Source: Mesostigma viride (taxonomy: Eukaryota > Streptophyta > Mesostigmatophyceae > Mesostigmatales > Mesostigmataceae). From it: a stretch of DNA of 64,000 nt. The notes under the pieces are model-generated. The model was not told the origin of the DNA, did no database searches, and worked only from the letters and a program-made list of their open reading frames with translations. Location of the stretch: contig RPFO01000104.1 in NCBI GenBank assembly GCA_009746045.1, positions 5,910,895 through 5,974,894 of the forward strand. The letters run 5' to 3'. The position numbers and the translations under genes are program-made. Positions 21,128-34,800 of this stretch are shown here, piece after piece (the stretch's first letter is position 1; each line of letters starts with the position of its first letter).

Positions 21128-21577
21128 CTCCTCCTCCTCCTCCTCCTCCTCCTCCTCCTCATCGTCGTCTCCCTCGTCCCCCTCCTCCTCCTCGCCATTA
21201 TCCGAATCTAAGCCGACAGTGGCCTTCTGGGCAGCATCCTCGGGCAGGGCGTAGCCCAGCTCCTCGTCCAGCTGCTCGACCCGGAGGACAATATCATCCA
21301 TCTCGTCTGGCTCGGAATCGAGCCATTTCAGCACCTGCCATTCGTTAAACAGCTCGTGCGACCTATCTCGAGGGAAGTAGCACCTCCACAGGTCCAGATC
21401 ACCGACCTTTGGCGATGCTTTCATGAAAGATTTCACGTTTCCCTGCACTTTGGCCTCATTCCAGCCACCCTTGTACTGTTTCCTCGCCCATTTCTCACCC
21501 CAGTATGTTGCTGGGACGCTAACATGTCTTCCTATTAGGTTACGATCGCGTTTCCTGGGGTCAAACAGCTGCGCCAT
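20658..21577 (-). CDS. Acidic AT-hook nuclear protein, unknown function
   Basis: An intronless minus-strand ORF from the ATG at 21577. Residues 1-125 are ordinary sequence (LIGRHVSVPATYWGEKWARK; LWRCYFPRDRSHELFNEWQV) of no family I can name. Residues ~128-173 are almost pure Glu/Asp, encoded by CTC/GTC repeats at 21061-21190. An AT-hook-like KRKRGRPAGSKSK follows at 178-190, then another acidic patch and ELADLAGWVV. After about residue 243 the original frame continues to 20501 with unlikely sequence. The next frame gives GEYTEKTPRTPKRPKKKRAS and stops at 20658, a plausible nuclear-localisation tail. A one-base indel in a G-rich run near 20790-20850 is the simplest explanation. It probably binds chromatin or DNA; this is inference from the AT-hook. 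Confidence 0.55.
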
Positions 21578-22843
21578 GTCGCTAGACTACAGCAGGACTG
21601 CAGTGGGTACGCGCGATTTCTTTCGGCCATCACCTTCGTCTTCCCTAAAAAGTCCTGATTTACAGCTGGCATTGCATGATGCCACGTGGCAACCGTTGGG
21701 TACTTGGGTACGGGGATTTTTTTATGAGATCCTAGGGTTATAAACTAAGCCTGACTGCAGTTGTTTGGCCTCTAAACTATTGGGAAATAGTTGTTTGAAC
21801 TCCATGTTAACAACGCAATTTTTTGCGTTATAACCTCACAACGCAAAAAATTGCGTTATGTAATAACGCGAGTTAAATCAATGCGATCCTTAAAATTCCA
21901 GAGCTTCTGCGATTTGTACATGCATGCAACTCTCCGGCCTGTCAGACTACCAGTGCTTACGTGGTCGACGATGTTGGCATGTCATGCGTCCAGGAGCATT
22001 GTGCCTCATCTGCTATGATACTCTGTTGCGGAAGCACATCGCGTGCCGCATGCATGTGCAAATTGTTTTTCCAGTTTGGCGACTGGCTATGGTTACGATA
22101 GGCCATGTTTGATAATGGTCATGCTGAGTCTAAAAAAAATGCCACCATGTGCACCATTATAATGCTTGGCAGATCTCTGAACAGGCAAATCCATAAAAGA
22201 TCGGCTAGCATACAGTTAAGCACTTTCACTACTCCAGAAAGTGCAAAGTCTTACTACTGAGTGGAGCTCAACCTCGTGCGTGCAAAACTGGGCCCATGCC
22301 ACTTGCCGGCCAAAACCTATCCACTGGCAATGTTGCCAACAAAACTTGCCTGCCACCCACACCCCCGCCTCAGCCTTAGCTTAACTTGTAAAGCCAACAA
22401 GCAGGCTGCAATCCCTGGGTCACTTGGAGCCCTGGCAAAACAGCATGGGCCACCATTCAAATGTGGCAAGGCATTTGCTATGATGACGCATACCCCCTCC
22501 GTACTGCACACTGCGTCCTTCAAAAAGAAAAAGCAGCAGCACAGCTAATCACAGGCTACACTTAGGCAGACATGCCTTCACCAGCGCTCTTCTTCAGCTA
22601 CAAGAACCTAACTACTGTAAAAAGACGTGCTTGACACTGCCGGGCCACCGCCACCGCCACATGCACCGCGTATCAACTCTTCTCCCCACTCCCTCCCCCC
22701 TCTCCTTGCTCGAGCTCGCCCTGATTCGCACACGCCCCAACTCCACAAAACATCAACCTCGCCATTTAGCTCACGAGCTAGGGACCGCCCGACTCGAAAA
22801 CCACGGACCCGCGCTAGTCAGTCACCAAAGGGAAACAGGCCCT
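21578..22843. other. Intergenic region between KAS II and the AT-hook gene
   Basis: Both flanking genes read leftwards. No gene is recognised. It contains the twin palindrome at 21812-21857, and the KAS II 3' UTR must lie just below 22844. Confidence 0.45.
21812..21857. repeat. Twin 18-bp palindrome element
   Basis: AACGCAATTTTTTGCGTT (21812-21829), spacer ATAACCTCAC, then its reverse complement AACGCAAAAAATTGCGTT (21840-21857), followed by TAACGCGAGTTAA (21864-21876). The architecture equals 361-406 with a different palindrome core. Confidence 0.65.
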
Positions 22844-25800
22844 CTACTCCCTCAGCTTGCTGAACAGGATCGCGGAATTGTGGCCCCCAAAACCAAAGGA
22901 GTTGGACAGCGCGACCTTGACCTCCTGGGGCTCTGCCGTCTTGCCCACAATCTTCCGCAGGTCCTGTGGACGGTTTTGTCCGGGGGCAAAGAGAAAGGGA
23001 CGGGCCCAACAACAAAGACAATGGGCCAGGGCAAGCCACGCGCACATGCGTCAGCCACGAGCAATCGCAGCCGCATAACAGTGAAGGACAGTAGCAGGAC
23101 TGATAACCAGGCCTTCGCCCCCAGACATGCACGGAGACAGCATGGGATGCAAGGGACGTGATTTCCGGATGCTGCACATTCAGTCTACAAACAGATCCTC
23201 CAAACAGAAACACAAAACATAGTCCCTGCCACAACAGCCACCACCCAGTCACCGCCTGCACGGAACATCGGCAGCAAGTAAAGACAATCATGCCGGAGCG
23301 AATGAAAAGGTGGCACCATATTTCACATTAGCACATCCGCATGTAGCTCGAGTCGCTCACAAACCAGATGAACTGGAGCACAGCTGTCCCCCAACACATC
23401 GCAATGAGACGGACCATCACGAATATCAATAAGACGGACCATCATGAATATCAATGAGACGGACCATCACGAATATCAATGAGACGGACCATCACGAATA
23501 TGAATGAGATGGACCATCATGAATATCAATGAGACGGACCATCACGAATATCAATGAGACGGACCATCACGAATATCAATGAGACGGACCATCACGAATA
23601 TCAATGAGACCAACTGTCATGAATACGCCCCCGCAAAAGCGCCTCGGCGTAGAATCCCCGCCGCAAAGCAACCACTCACCACTGCATCCTCTGGGTTGTC
23701 CAGGTTGATGGATGGATGCAGCATGCCCGTCTTCAGTGCCTGCTCCTCAGCAACAACCACACCACGACCATGTTATGAAGAAGGGGGGGGGGGGGGGGGG
23801 GGGCGTCATGAAAGGCTCAACCATTGTGCAAACTGTCTCATGTTGGGGGGCAGACTAGTGGCGGTGTGGTAACAAACCAGCTTTGCGGTGCACGCAAAAA
23901 AAAAGCCATTTACACCGTACGAGTTAGCAATGTGCGGATTGGCTTATGGTTGGGTTTGGAACCATCACACAACAGAACAGTCATTCGACACTATCGAAAA
24001 AGAAATGTGTGCCGGGTATTTCTGTGCACTCTGTCAGGTGCCATCACAACAACTCAAAACAGGACTGAACCACGATGCGCATGCATGACGTGGCAGGGGG
24101 AAAAGGTAAGTCACTACGAGAAAGTAGCCACCACTTTGTCGAAATTGTGACCACTACGCACCATCACGGATACCACGGCTTCGATGGCTCCCGCCGCGCC
24201 CAGCAGGTGCCCCGTCATGGACTTGGTGGCGTTGAGCTTGAGCACCGGGTTGTTGCCAAACACCTGCATGATCGCGCCGTACTCAGCCATGTCGCCCGCG
24301 GGCGTGGAGGTGGCGTGCGCGTTCACGTAGGTCACATCTTCGCGCTTGACGCCCGCGTTGCGAAGTGCCGTCTCCAGGCACAGCTTCACTCCCGCCCCTG
24401 GGGGTGATGAAAGCCATTTCACAGTAAATATTCAATGACACAACCAGCATTATATTACCATTATTAGGCAATTATTAAAATTCAGTTGACGTAAAAATGT
24501 TTCAGATTATTTGGTATTCTTGAGCAATCATACAGGTGGTTGGGGGATAGGCGGGCAAGGGGTGCAGCTAATAGGCAGTTGGGATGCGAACGGAAAAAAA
24601 TAGGGATCCGTTGGGTATCCTATGGATGTGGATCAATGTATTTATCATCCTTGTGCGCAGACAAAGCACCACTGTAAATTATGAATGGATGTGAACCCCT
24701 TGAATGGGATGTCACGAGAGCCTTGTCATCCTGTTGCCATCCTTTGCATTTGCAAATGCAGGCCGGGGTGGCATCCTCTCCAGCACACACGCTTAACCAG
24801 CAACTTGGCACACCAGTGCTGCTAACAGGACGAATTCGTCACTTGGTTGACGAATTTCGAAATAAATAGTAAAAAAGTCAACCATTTTGGGCAATTCGTC
24901 AACCACATTTGTCAACCAACTCGACAATTCGTCAACCAATTGACGAATATGTTCCGCAATTCGTCAACCGATTTGACGAAATGTTTAGGGTATTCGTCAA
25001 CCACGGAAGTCAGGTTTTCCCTTAGAGATGCTTAGAGACCTGAGGTCCAGCGGCGCGGCGTCAGGCCGTCAGCCCGTACCAGCTGAATCCTAGGTACGCT
25101 GCAGTTAGTGTTGTTTTGGAAAGACAGTACGGTTCAGTCGGGTACCAAAACTGAAGTACTGATGAGGTACTGAACTCAAATCGCCTGGACAAAAACCTTG
25201 TGAGACGAGGAAGGCAGGACCAGCCGACCAGGGCATGAAAAACTACTACTATTAATAAACCTCCGACCTATGGCCGTCTGGCAACAACGTAGTATGCGAT
25301 AAAATATTGCATGCGAAATTGTTTCGATAATGGCGGCGGGCGATGTTCAGGTAGTGTTGCATGAGCTAGATAAATTCAAAGAAAAACGGTTCGGCAGGTT
25401 TCAAGACTAGCACCTTAGATGCTCTGTTTAACAAGCAAGCTGGAGAAACTGTTCCGGTAGCGACGTAGAATATCGTTGACCTAGGCCGCAGTTTAGATGA
25501 AAAGGAGGGCAGGCAGGGCCGCGACAAACGCAAGAGAGTACAGCTTGAGGAAGAGGATGGGTCTAATGCGCAGGAAGACGACGATGGTGGCCAGCCAACA
25601 TCATCTGACAGCGCCTCAAATTCTGGCAAGGAGGAATCTGGCGAGGAGGGGGCCAAGACAGCAAGGAGCAAGGCCGATGATGGCGGCCGCTCTGAGCCAA
25701 GGAAGAAGAAGGGCAAGAAAGAGAAAGCCAGCTCCCAAGACGAAAAGGCAGAGACAGGAGGACAACAAGCAAGGAGCGGCCCGACCGTGAGCAGTGGTGG

Positions 25801-28800
25801 GGAAACGGAAAGTACGAACGAGCCCAACCGACCACGGATCTGGAGATTGTGATGGTTGATTCATGGCCTCGTGCTATGCACACTTGACTCTGGCCTAGCT
25901 GTGAATGATACTAGTTATTATTCTATCATTTATGCAGTTGTCAACAACCACCAAGTGATATTGTGTTATATCCACACGCATGCATTACACGCGTGTGTGA
26001 GCGACCTAAGTTAATTATATATCAAGCTGCCCCCCCCCACACACACACAGGTTTGACGAAGCGCCAAGGCAAATAGTCCACCAGTTTGACGAATTGCCGA
26101 GGCAAATAGTCAACCATTTGACAAAGTGCCGTGGCAAATAGTCAACCGTTTGACGAATGACAAAAACCCTTAGCAGAAGCACTGTGGCACACCAGTGTAG
26201 GGAGCAGCGAAACCGCTGGAGATTCAAAAAGACACGCAAGCCATGCACAAGGTGACATGAACTCCACAAAACTCTATACAGAGGACAAGGACAAAGACGA
26301 GGGGGAGTGGGAGGCATCCAGCCATACCGTTTGGCAGCGGCTCTGTCATGTGGTATCCATCGCATGCGTAGCCACCTCCCAGGAACTCGCAGTAGATATG
26401 CGCACCCCGCGCCTGGGGGTGGCCAGGGGGTGGCATTCCCACGTGATCCGATCAAGCCATCACAATCAAGCCATCACAATCAAGCCATCACAATCAAGCC
26501 ATCCCACGTGATCCGATCAAGCATGAGTCATCACAACATCCGAGCATCACATGGGACTGCGCACACTCCCATCCAAGTCCAGGGACATGGGATGAGGCAG
26601 CCCATTTGTAAGACTGCTGGATGGGCTATCACTTGAGGGTGTGGCATAGCAGGCAACCACTCATCACTCAACCACTAAAGAGGGTTGGAGTGCCGAGGGT
26701 ACAAAAGAAATTCTATACCCGGGGCATGTGCAACAGAGATTCCCTGACGTCGCTGTCTGCACCGGAAACTTAATCGTTCCCATGCACACATCCGCATGCT
26801 CGCGACAATGTCAACCTTCAAGTCGCCGATGCAAAGATTGCCGGTGTAAAGCAGCAAAGTGCCAGCCACACAAGTCGCAGCGAGACAAGGCTTTAGCTGG
26901 ACCATAGTCTGCTAACTAGGGAAAACATATTGTGTGAGGAAAACAAGGGCAGATAGAACAAAGGAACAATGGGAAAGTGCCCTTCCCCTACAAACCTTTG
27001 CGTGCTCGTAATCCTCCAGCACCAGCACACCAGCACCCTCGCCCATGACAAAGCCATCACGATCCTGGGAAGTGGGGAAGTGGCAAGGCACATGACGATA
27101 ATGGATACATGCGGCAAGGACACGGAGGCACCCGAATAACTCGGTTGGTTACTGAACAACATCGATGAGTTACTGAACCTGTTAGTTGACGATTTAAAGA
27201 ACCATTTGAATGATCCAGGAGCTACTCTGGCGTTTGCAATAGGGGCCATGGAAATGCTGGAGAAAGCGGTGCTGACAGCCGTTACCTCTTCCCGAAAGGC
27301 TGGGGCCCCCGTGAATATGGGGCATACATCTACTCCACAAAACATGTGATCCAATGAGCATTGCCCTGGTAAATTCAGCCCACTTTTCAAGCAAGGGATG
27401 TTTAGCACACTATTACAGCTGTGCCCACCAAAAGCTTGCAGGTGTTGGCCGTTCACAGGTAAGATGAATACGAGTGTGCACGGGGTTCGCAGGTGGCCGC
27501 ATAAAAACAGTGCCTTCCACCAGGATTACGATGATTACAGTACAGACCTCGCTTTCGTCGCTTAGCCGACCTAACAGAGTCACCATGCAGAGCGCGCTTA
27601 AGCCTTAAACTGACCAGCTGTATCAACCCCCCTTCTGTAGACCCACGCTAGCAACTGCCACCGGTACCATCCATCTCATGACCGTACCAATCTTAATAGC
27701 TTCCCCAAGCTATCGTTGAGATTCCATCTAACTTCCATGAACCACTGCTGTCAACCAACTCTGTCAGGTTCCTGTTAGCGTGTCACTCTTCCAACGAGAT
27801 TTTCCCTTTCTCCCCCCTGAGCGCACACAACCCACTCAACACCGTGCATCTGCAGACGTCCATGACAGCTTACCTTGTCCCACGGCCGAGACGCCCGATG
27901 CGGCTCGTCGTTGCGCTTGGACAACGCTTTGCAGGCGCAGAACCCCCCGATACCTGCGCACCCAGATGGCCATGGCGCAAGGTGAGGAGCCAGCCATAGG
28001 TAGGCATGTCAAGGGGCGGCCCAAGGTGAGGAGCGAGGGAAGGAGCGAGGCGAGGAGCGAGGCGAGGAGCGAGGCGAGGAGCGAGGCGAGGAGCGAGGCG
28101 AGGAGCGAGGCGAGGAGCGAGGCGAGGAGCGAGGCGAGGAGCGAGGCGAGGAGCGAGGCGAGGAGCGAGGCGAGGAGCGAGGCGAGGAGCGAGGCGAGGA
28201 GCGAGGCGAGGAGCGAGGCGAGGAGCGAGGCGAGGAGCGAGGCGAGGAGCGAGGCGAGGAGCGAGGCGAGGAGCGAGGCGAGGAGCGAGGCGAGGAGCGA
28301 GGCGAGGAGCGAGGCGAGGAGCGAGGCGAGGAGCGAGGCGAGGGGCGAGGCGAGGGGCGAGGCGAGGAGCGAGGCGAGGAGCGAGGCGAGGAGCGAGGCG
28401 AGGAGCGAGGCGAGGAGCGAGGCGAGGAGCGAGGCGAGGAGCGAGGCGAGGAGCGAGGCGAGGAGCGAGGCGAGGAGCGAGGCGAGGAGCGAGGCGAGGA
28501 GCGAGGCGAGGAGCGAGGCGAGGAGCGAGGCGAGGAGCGAGGCGAGGAGCGAGGCGAGGAGCGAGGCGAGGAGCGAGGCGAGGAGCGAGGCGAGGAGCGA
28601 GGCGAGGAGCGAGGCGAGGAGCGAGGCGAGGAGCGAGGCGAGGAGCGAGGCGAGGAGCGAGGCGAGGAGCGAGGCGAGGAGCGAGGCGAGGAGCGAGGCG
28701 AGGAGCGAGGCGAGGAGCGAGGCGAGGAGCGAGGCGAGGAGCGAGGCGAGGAGCGAGGCGAGGAGCGAGGCGAGGAGCGAGGCGAGGAGCGAGGCGAGGA

Positions 28801-31800
28801 GCGAGGCGAGGAGCGAGGCGAGGAGCCAGGCGAGGAGCGAGGCGAGGAGCGAGGCGAGGAGCGAGGCGAGGAGCGAGGCGAGGAGCGAGGCGAGGAGCGA
28901 GGCGAGGAGCGAGGCGAGGAGCGAGGCGAGGAGCGAGGCGAGGAGCGAGGCGAGGAGCGAGGCGAGGAGCGAGGCGAGGAGCGAGGCGAGGAGCGAGGCG
29001 AGGAGCGAGGCGAGGAGCGAGGCGAGGAGCGAGGCGAGGAGCGAGGCGAGGAGCGAGGCGAGGAGCGAGGCGAGGAGCGAGGCGAGGAGCGAGGCGAGGA
29101 GCGAGGCGAGGAGCGAGGCGAGGAGCGAGGCGAGGAGCGAGGCGAGGAGCGAGGCGAGGAGCGAGGCGAGGAGCGAGGCGAGGAGCGAGGCGAGGAGCGA
29201 GGCGAGGAGCGAGGCGAGGAGCGAGGCGAGGAGCGAGGCGAGGAGCGAGGCGAGGAGCGAGGCGAGGAGCGAGGCGAGGAGCGAGGCGAGGAGCGAGGCG
29301 AGGAGCGAGGCGAGGAGCGAGGCGAGGAGCGAGGCGAGGAGCGAGGCGAGGAGCGAGGCGAGGAGCGAGGCGAGGAGCGAGGCGAGGAGCGAGGCGAGGA
29401 GCGAGGCGAGGAGCGAGGCGAGGAGCGAGGCGAGGAGCGAGGCGAGGAGCGAGGCGAGGAGCGAGGCGAGGAGCGAGGCGAGGAGCGAGGCGAGGAGCGA
29501 GGCGAGGAGCGAGGCGAGGAGCGAGGCGAGGAGCGAGGCGAGGAGCGAGGCGAGGAGCGAGGCGAGGAGCGAGGCGAGGAGCGAGGCGAGGAGCGAGGCG
29601 AGGAGCGAGGCGAGGAGCGAGGCGAGGAGCGAGGCGAGGAGCGAGGCGAGGAGCGAGGCGAGGAGCGAGGCGAGGAGCGAGGCGAGGAGCGAGGCGAGGA
29701 GCGAGGCGAGGAGCGAGGCGAGGAGCGAGGCGAGGAGCGAGGCGAGGAGCGAGGCGAGGAGCGAGGCGAGGAGCGAGGCGAGGGGCGAGGCGAGGGGCAA
29801 GGCGTGGAGCGAGGCGAGGAGCGAGGCGAGGAGCAAGGGGAGGAGCAAGGCGAGGAGCAAGGCAAGGAGGAAGGCGAGGGGCAAGGCAGGAGCAAGGCAA
29901 GGAGCAAGGCAAGGAGCAAGGCAAGGAGCAAGGCAAGGAGCAAGGCAAGGAGCAAGGCAAGGAGCAAGGCAAGGAGCAGGGCAAGGAGCAAGGCAAGGAG
30001 CAAGGCAAGGAGCAAGGCGCGGAGCAAGGCAAGGAGCAAGGCTAGGGGCAAGGCAGGAGCAAGGCAAGGAGCAAGGCAAGGAGCAAGCCTAGGTAAGGCT
30101 AATGTAACAGAGTGCTTGCGCAAGTACATTTTGTTTACCCTACGTAACAAAACAAGCTGCCCAAGGCGAGGCGAGACGGAAAGCGGGTCAAGGAGCAAGG
30201 CAAGGAGGAAGCCTAGGCGAGGCGAGGGGCGAGCCGAGGCAGGTGACAGAATCATAACCTTTTCACAACACCTTTTGCATTAGGAACCCAAGTACATCAT
30301 GGTAAGGACAGGCAACGTGAACCGAACCAAGGCAAAGACAGCTGAGGAGGACATGATGCGTGACGTCACCAGCACAAAGGCACCGTGGCCCAATGCCTAC
30401 CTTCGGGCAGGATCGCTGCGTCCGACCCCCCCGCCAACATGATGTCGGCCTCCCCCCTGCGTATGTGCTGCGCCGCGTTGAGGATGCAGTAGTTGCCCGT
30501 CGCGCACGCGGTCGCGATGCTGTAGTTGGGGCCCATGAAACCCTGCTCGTGCGCCCACACCCGGACCCCAGCCAGCCACAAGCACGCCCGGGAAAATCAC
30601 GGAGCAAGGGAAAGAGAAGAAGAGGAGGAAGAGGGACAGAAGGGGAGGTTCCCGCGCCGTGCATGACAGTAGCTTGTCACCAAACTGCGGCGTGACAGAC
30701 ACACATGGTGGGAATGCGTGCGCGTGCCCAGCGGCATTAACGTGTGCTTGTTTCACCAGCGCGCAAGCAGCAGAAAATAAATCATGCCCAAACTAGATAC
30801 ATACATCACCAGCAATTGCAGCTGTCATCTCATCAACCAGGCACCACACCACAGGACGCAGCAAGATACTCTCCACCAATTACGCCAGGACTTGAAACAT
30901 GCTAAAAATGGTGATCTGGGCCTTTGCAGATCCTACAAGTGCAATGCATCTGCTATCTGAATGTGTCACATACCTTGTGGGGGGGGGCACCTAGTGGGAA
31001 CCAGCCAAGCTCTTGCATGGCCTCATGAGTAAACGGACAGGACTGCGGATAAGCGTTGGCCCCATGACCCGTAGCTGGCATGACATGGTACGCGAGGCAT
31101 GCTGCCATGTTGTGGGGCCTGGACATTCCAGGCTGCAACGATTCACGAGCTACCGAAGTGCGAGGAACAGTAATCCCAGGGTCCCTTAGCGGAGCTTCGC
31201 TATCATTCTTAGAATGACCTACCTGACAGCACAGCTATACCTGAAGAAAGCAGAGGGCCCGACTGGCAAATCCAACAAAGAGACAAGCCGGGCTAAACGA
31301 AACTTCCTAGTCCAGCGGAATGGGCACTTTGTGTCGCACTCACATATTCCATGGCGAGAATGGCAGAGCCCATGTTGGTGACGGCGAACGGGATGCAAAA
31401 CGGGTTCATCTTTTTGTGGCCTTCCGTTATCAACGCATTCACCGCGTCCGAGAAAATCTGTGCGTTCCCATGACCATAGGCACCATTCACATTTCCATAG
31501 ATAGCAAGGAGACAACCAGCGCAGGCAAGAAATTCCATATATGTTTTCTTTCATTTCGGGGGATGAGGGGGTGGGCAAAAAGAAAAGAGTTAGGTCAAGG
31601 TGGTTGCAATACGGGCAGCGGCGTAAATATTTGTGCGCATGACATGGACAATCAAGAGGACAACCGTCAACCCCACCCCGTCCACTACTACACGCACCCA
31701 CACACCTACCCATCGCTACCAATAACACACCTGCATGAACCATAGATAACTCTTGTACTACAGATACGATTACCTGCATCAGCGCGTGGACGACCCGATG

Positions 31801-34800
31801 AGCACGCCCCCATCGCCCCGCCGCTGACTACTACACCCAACCCATGACCACCAAGTCCATAGCTCCCTAGTACGGCTTCTCAAGGCAATCTGAGTGGTTG
31901 GGTTCCGATAGTGTAGTCTTTATACTACTCTTATGCTTCTATGATTACCTGCATCCCCCCCATGGAGGAGCCGATGAGCACGCCCACGCGGGCCTTGTTG
32001 AGCGCGTCCAGCTCCACCTTCTCAAACATCTTGGCGTCGCGCATGGCCTTCTTGCCGGCGACCAGCAGGTACTTCATGAACTTGTCCAGCCGGCGGTCTA
32101 GCTTCTTGCTCACCAGGCCGTCCGTGTTCAGGTTCTTGATCTCACCGCCGAATCTCTGTAAAGGATCGGTCCAAAGGGGGGTCAAAGGTCGGTGCGCGGT
32201 GTTGGCTAAGTGCTTGGTTAGTTGGCGGCTTGGTTGAGGGTGTGTGGGGATGGGTAGCTGTCGGGCACACCTGACAAACAAAACCCATGCACAGGAAGGC
32301 ACGCGAAAACTGCGCGACTGGGTATGATGGGCACACTGGCGAGGATTGTCTATTGGTGCGCGGAGGCATACAGATGCTCCCAAACAGCCGACCTTGGAGC
32401 AACCATCTCCACATGTGGCAAGCCGGGGAAGTGATGGCCCCAACAAAAGCATGCCGGGGTGCTTGCCTGCCACATGCGAAGAAAATGGTCTACCTGCTGG
32501 GAACTTACACAGCACTAAGCAACCCGAGGCTCCAGCACAGATGAAAATTAATTCAAAGCACGTGGCTAAGCACCCCGAGGCTCCAGCACAAAGAGGTGGG
32601 GGACACCTACCTTTTTTGGAATTTTTATGCGATGGGATATGATAAGGCACAGCAAGAGCCAGTTTAGGCAAACCCGAACTCCAAAAGTGTCTTTCAGCGC
32701 AAGCTTGATTCGCTCATGTTGGCCGCCATTTAACACTAGCATCACAGCCAGAACCCAAAATTGTGTAGAGCGCCACTGCAGTCCGTGGTGCGAGTCTACC
32801 TGCATCCCCCACCCAGACCCACCCACCCTTCCTCCTTCACCCCTCTTCGCTCTTGGCTATCAGACCAGGCTGCAGCATGCCAGCAAGTGGGCATCATGGC
32901 ATCAACGCCACGGGAGGCTGACCCCACAGCAGTACTATGGCTTCGCAAGGCGGCCCCGTTTTTCTAGTGGGCTCACCCCCATCGACCATGGGTAAGCTTA
33001 TTTGACTTAATACCCTGTTAGGGTCAATCGTGGAATATGGCCGAGTGCGCGCGCTCACCGTGGGGTAGTCGGTCGTGTCAAACGACTCGATCAGCGTCAC
33101 CCCGCTCTTGCCCGCCAACAGGTTGTTGTAAAAGGCCTCCACCTCGTCACCCAGGCAGGAGACGACACCCAGGCCCGTGACCACCACCCGCCGCGGCTTG
33201 CTGTCCTTCCCAGCTGCCGCCTCGGTGACGGTGAGCCTCCCTGTGGACATGACAGGAACGCCAAATGCGGATGAATACATCAACATGGGACCAAGCAAAC
33301 ATGGCACGACGGGAAAAGCAAAATTTGATGAAGGGCGTGGAGGGGGACATTGGATTAGTGCCATAAAGGGGGGAAGGGATTCTCAATAATTACCATTTTA
33401 TTGATTACTGTTCATGATCGGTGACAGCATCATCATCACTTCGAAACAAAGGAGATACTGTGCCATGGGGTGCAGCAGAATTAGGAAAAGGCATACAAGC
33501 AGTAGTCTGAGAACGAGGCACCCCTTAACCTTTGAGGGGCCATTCTCAGGGAGCATTGACTGGGGAAAGGGCAAAAAAAGCCACTCGAACACATCAAGCC
33601 TTTGTCTCTTAGAAGCTGCCCCAAGACGTCAACTGGTGGCGAAACAAGCAAAGAAAGAAGAAAAGTCCAACAAAATTGAAAAAAAGCTTTTATAACCAGG
33701 TAACCGAACGCTTCCCAAATGTCTATCAGCATGCTAGGTTCGTAGGAAAGGAAAGGAAAGCCATGTCACCCCATTCGCAAGCCTGATAACATCCATTGGA
33801 ATACCCAGGCCCAGGCAAGGGAAGAATACGTGTCTAGGCCTGCGTGCCTGCCAGCAAATCCCTTGTCCACGTGCGATTTATGAACTGCTGAGTAAGAGCT
33901 CTAAATACTGGACAAATGCTGATCTAGGTTCAATCGTCAATCAAATGCCCACCTGTCCAATCTACAGCAATGATTTTAACTACAAAAGCAAGGTAGCTCA
34001 CCGGCATACCGCAACACAGAAATTATATGTATAGAAAGCCGCCTAGACTCAAGACCAAGATTTTATACACACTAGAACCGAGCAGTGTCTGTCCACACCA
34101 CCGCCACTTATCAGTAGAAAAACTGCTGACCAGCTATAATTCTAAAACAAATGCAATCTGGAGACCAGAAGAGCATGAGATGCTCCATAGCATAAGCCTG
34201 GGCCACACGCAGCGCACGCTAGCAAACTAGTACTACAGGCCCTCATGGCAAGAGCTTACTATTTGATGTAAAATTGCTTAGTCACTGCCAAGAAAGCTTT
34301 AGCTTGCCAGAAACAGATTCATAGCATGAGATTGGGCCAGTGGACGGGACAGCATGTTAACACTAAACATGCTAACATCCATGTCAAATTACCGAGAAGG
34401 CACATCAATCAGGACGCACGGGGCTAGCAATCCTGGTAAGAAGTGCCTAATTGCTGTGAAGTGTGACGGCGACATACGCACAGCGCCGGCTAGCACAGAA
34501 GATAGCGCCGCACAAAGAAATCGAGACTATGACAAACTCTGTGTCCTTGCTCCCTCCTCTGGAAATGTGGGTAATGATTTCAAGGCATTGATAGGAGAAA
34601 GGGCTAGGTCAAGGAAATTAACAGGGGGCATACACTGGTTGCATGTATTCGAGGAGCGAGCACCCGCCAACAAAGACTTACGTCGAGCACCAGATGAACC
34701 ATCGGTGGTATTGCCGCGGATTACAACACGGTCAGAAGAAAATGAGCTGCGTCGCCATGAGAAACCTAGGCCGGAATGAGACGCTAGCTGGCAGATGTGA

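Noticed and set aside
23395-23625. A possible CRISPR-like array
   Set aside because: The 25-bp units are contiguous without spacers and the genome is eukaryotic; it is a minisatellite.
25460-25470. In-frame TAG in the acidic ORF as evidence of TAG recoding (seen in some green algae)
   Set aside because: KAS II itself ends in TAG at its conserved C-terminus, and the acidic ORF also needs a frameshift; decay is simpler.
28030-30090. A centromeric or telomeric satellite
   Set aside because: The array is confined to one intron of an intact gene, and the unit does not resemble the TTTAGGG-type plant/algal telomere repeat.
27780-30283. ORFs of ~750 aa with Ala-Arg-Ser-Glu, Leu-Ala-Ser, Pro-Arg-Ser-Ser repeats
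   Set aside because: A 12-bp satellite stays open in any frame that lacks a stop in the unit. The array is inside KAS II intron 5, and a genuine KAS II exon overlaps one edge on the minus strand.
31741-31815. An additional alternative KAS II exon
   Set aside because: The match to exon 3 is partial, broken and lacks an acceptor; treated as a duplicated exon edge.
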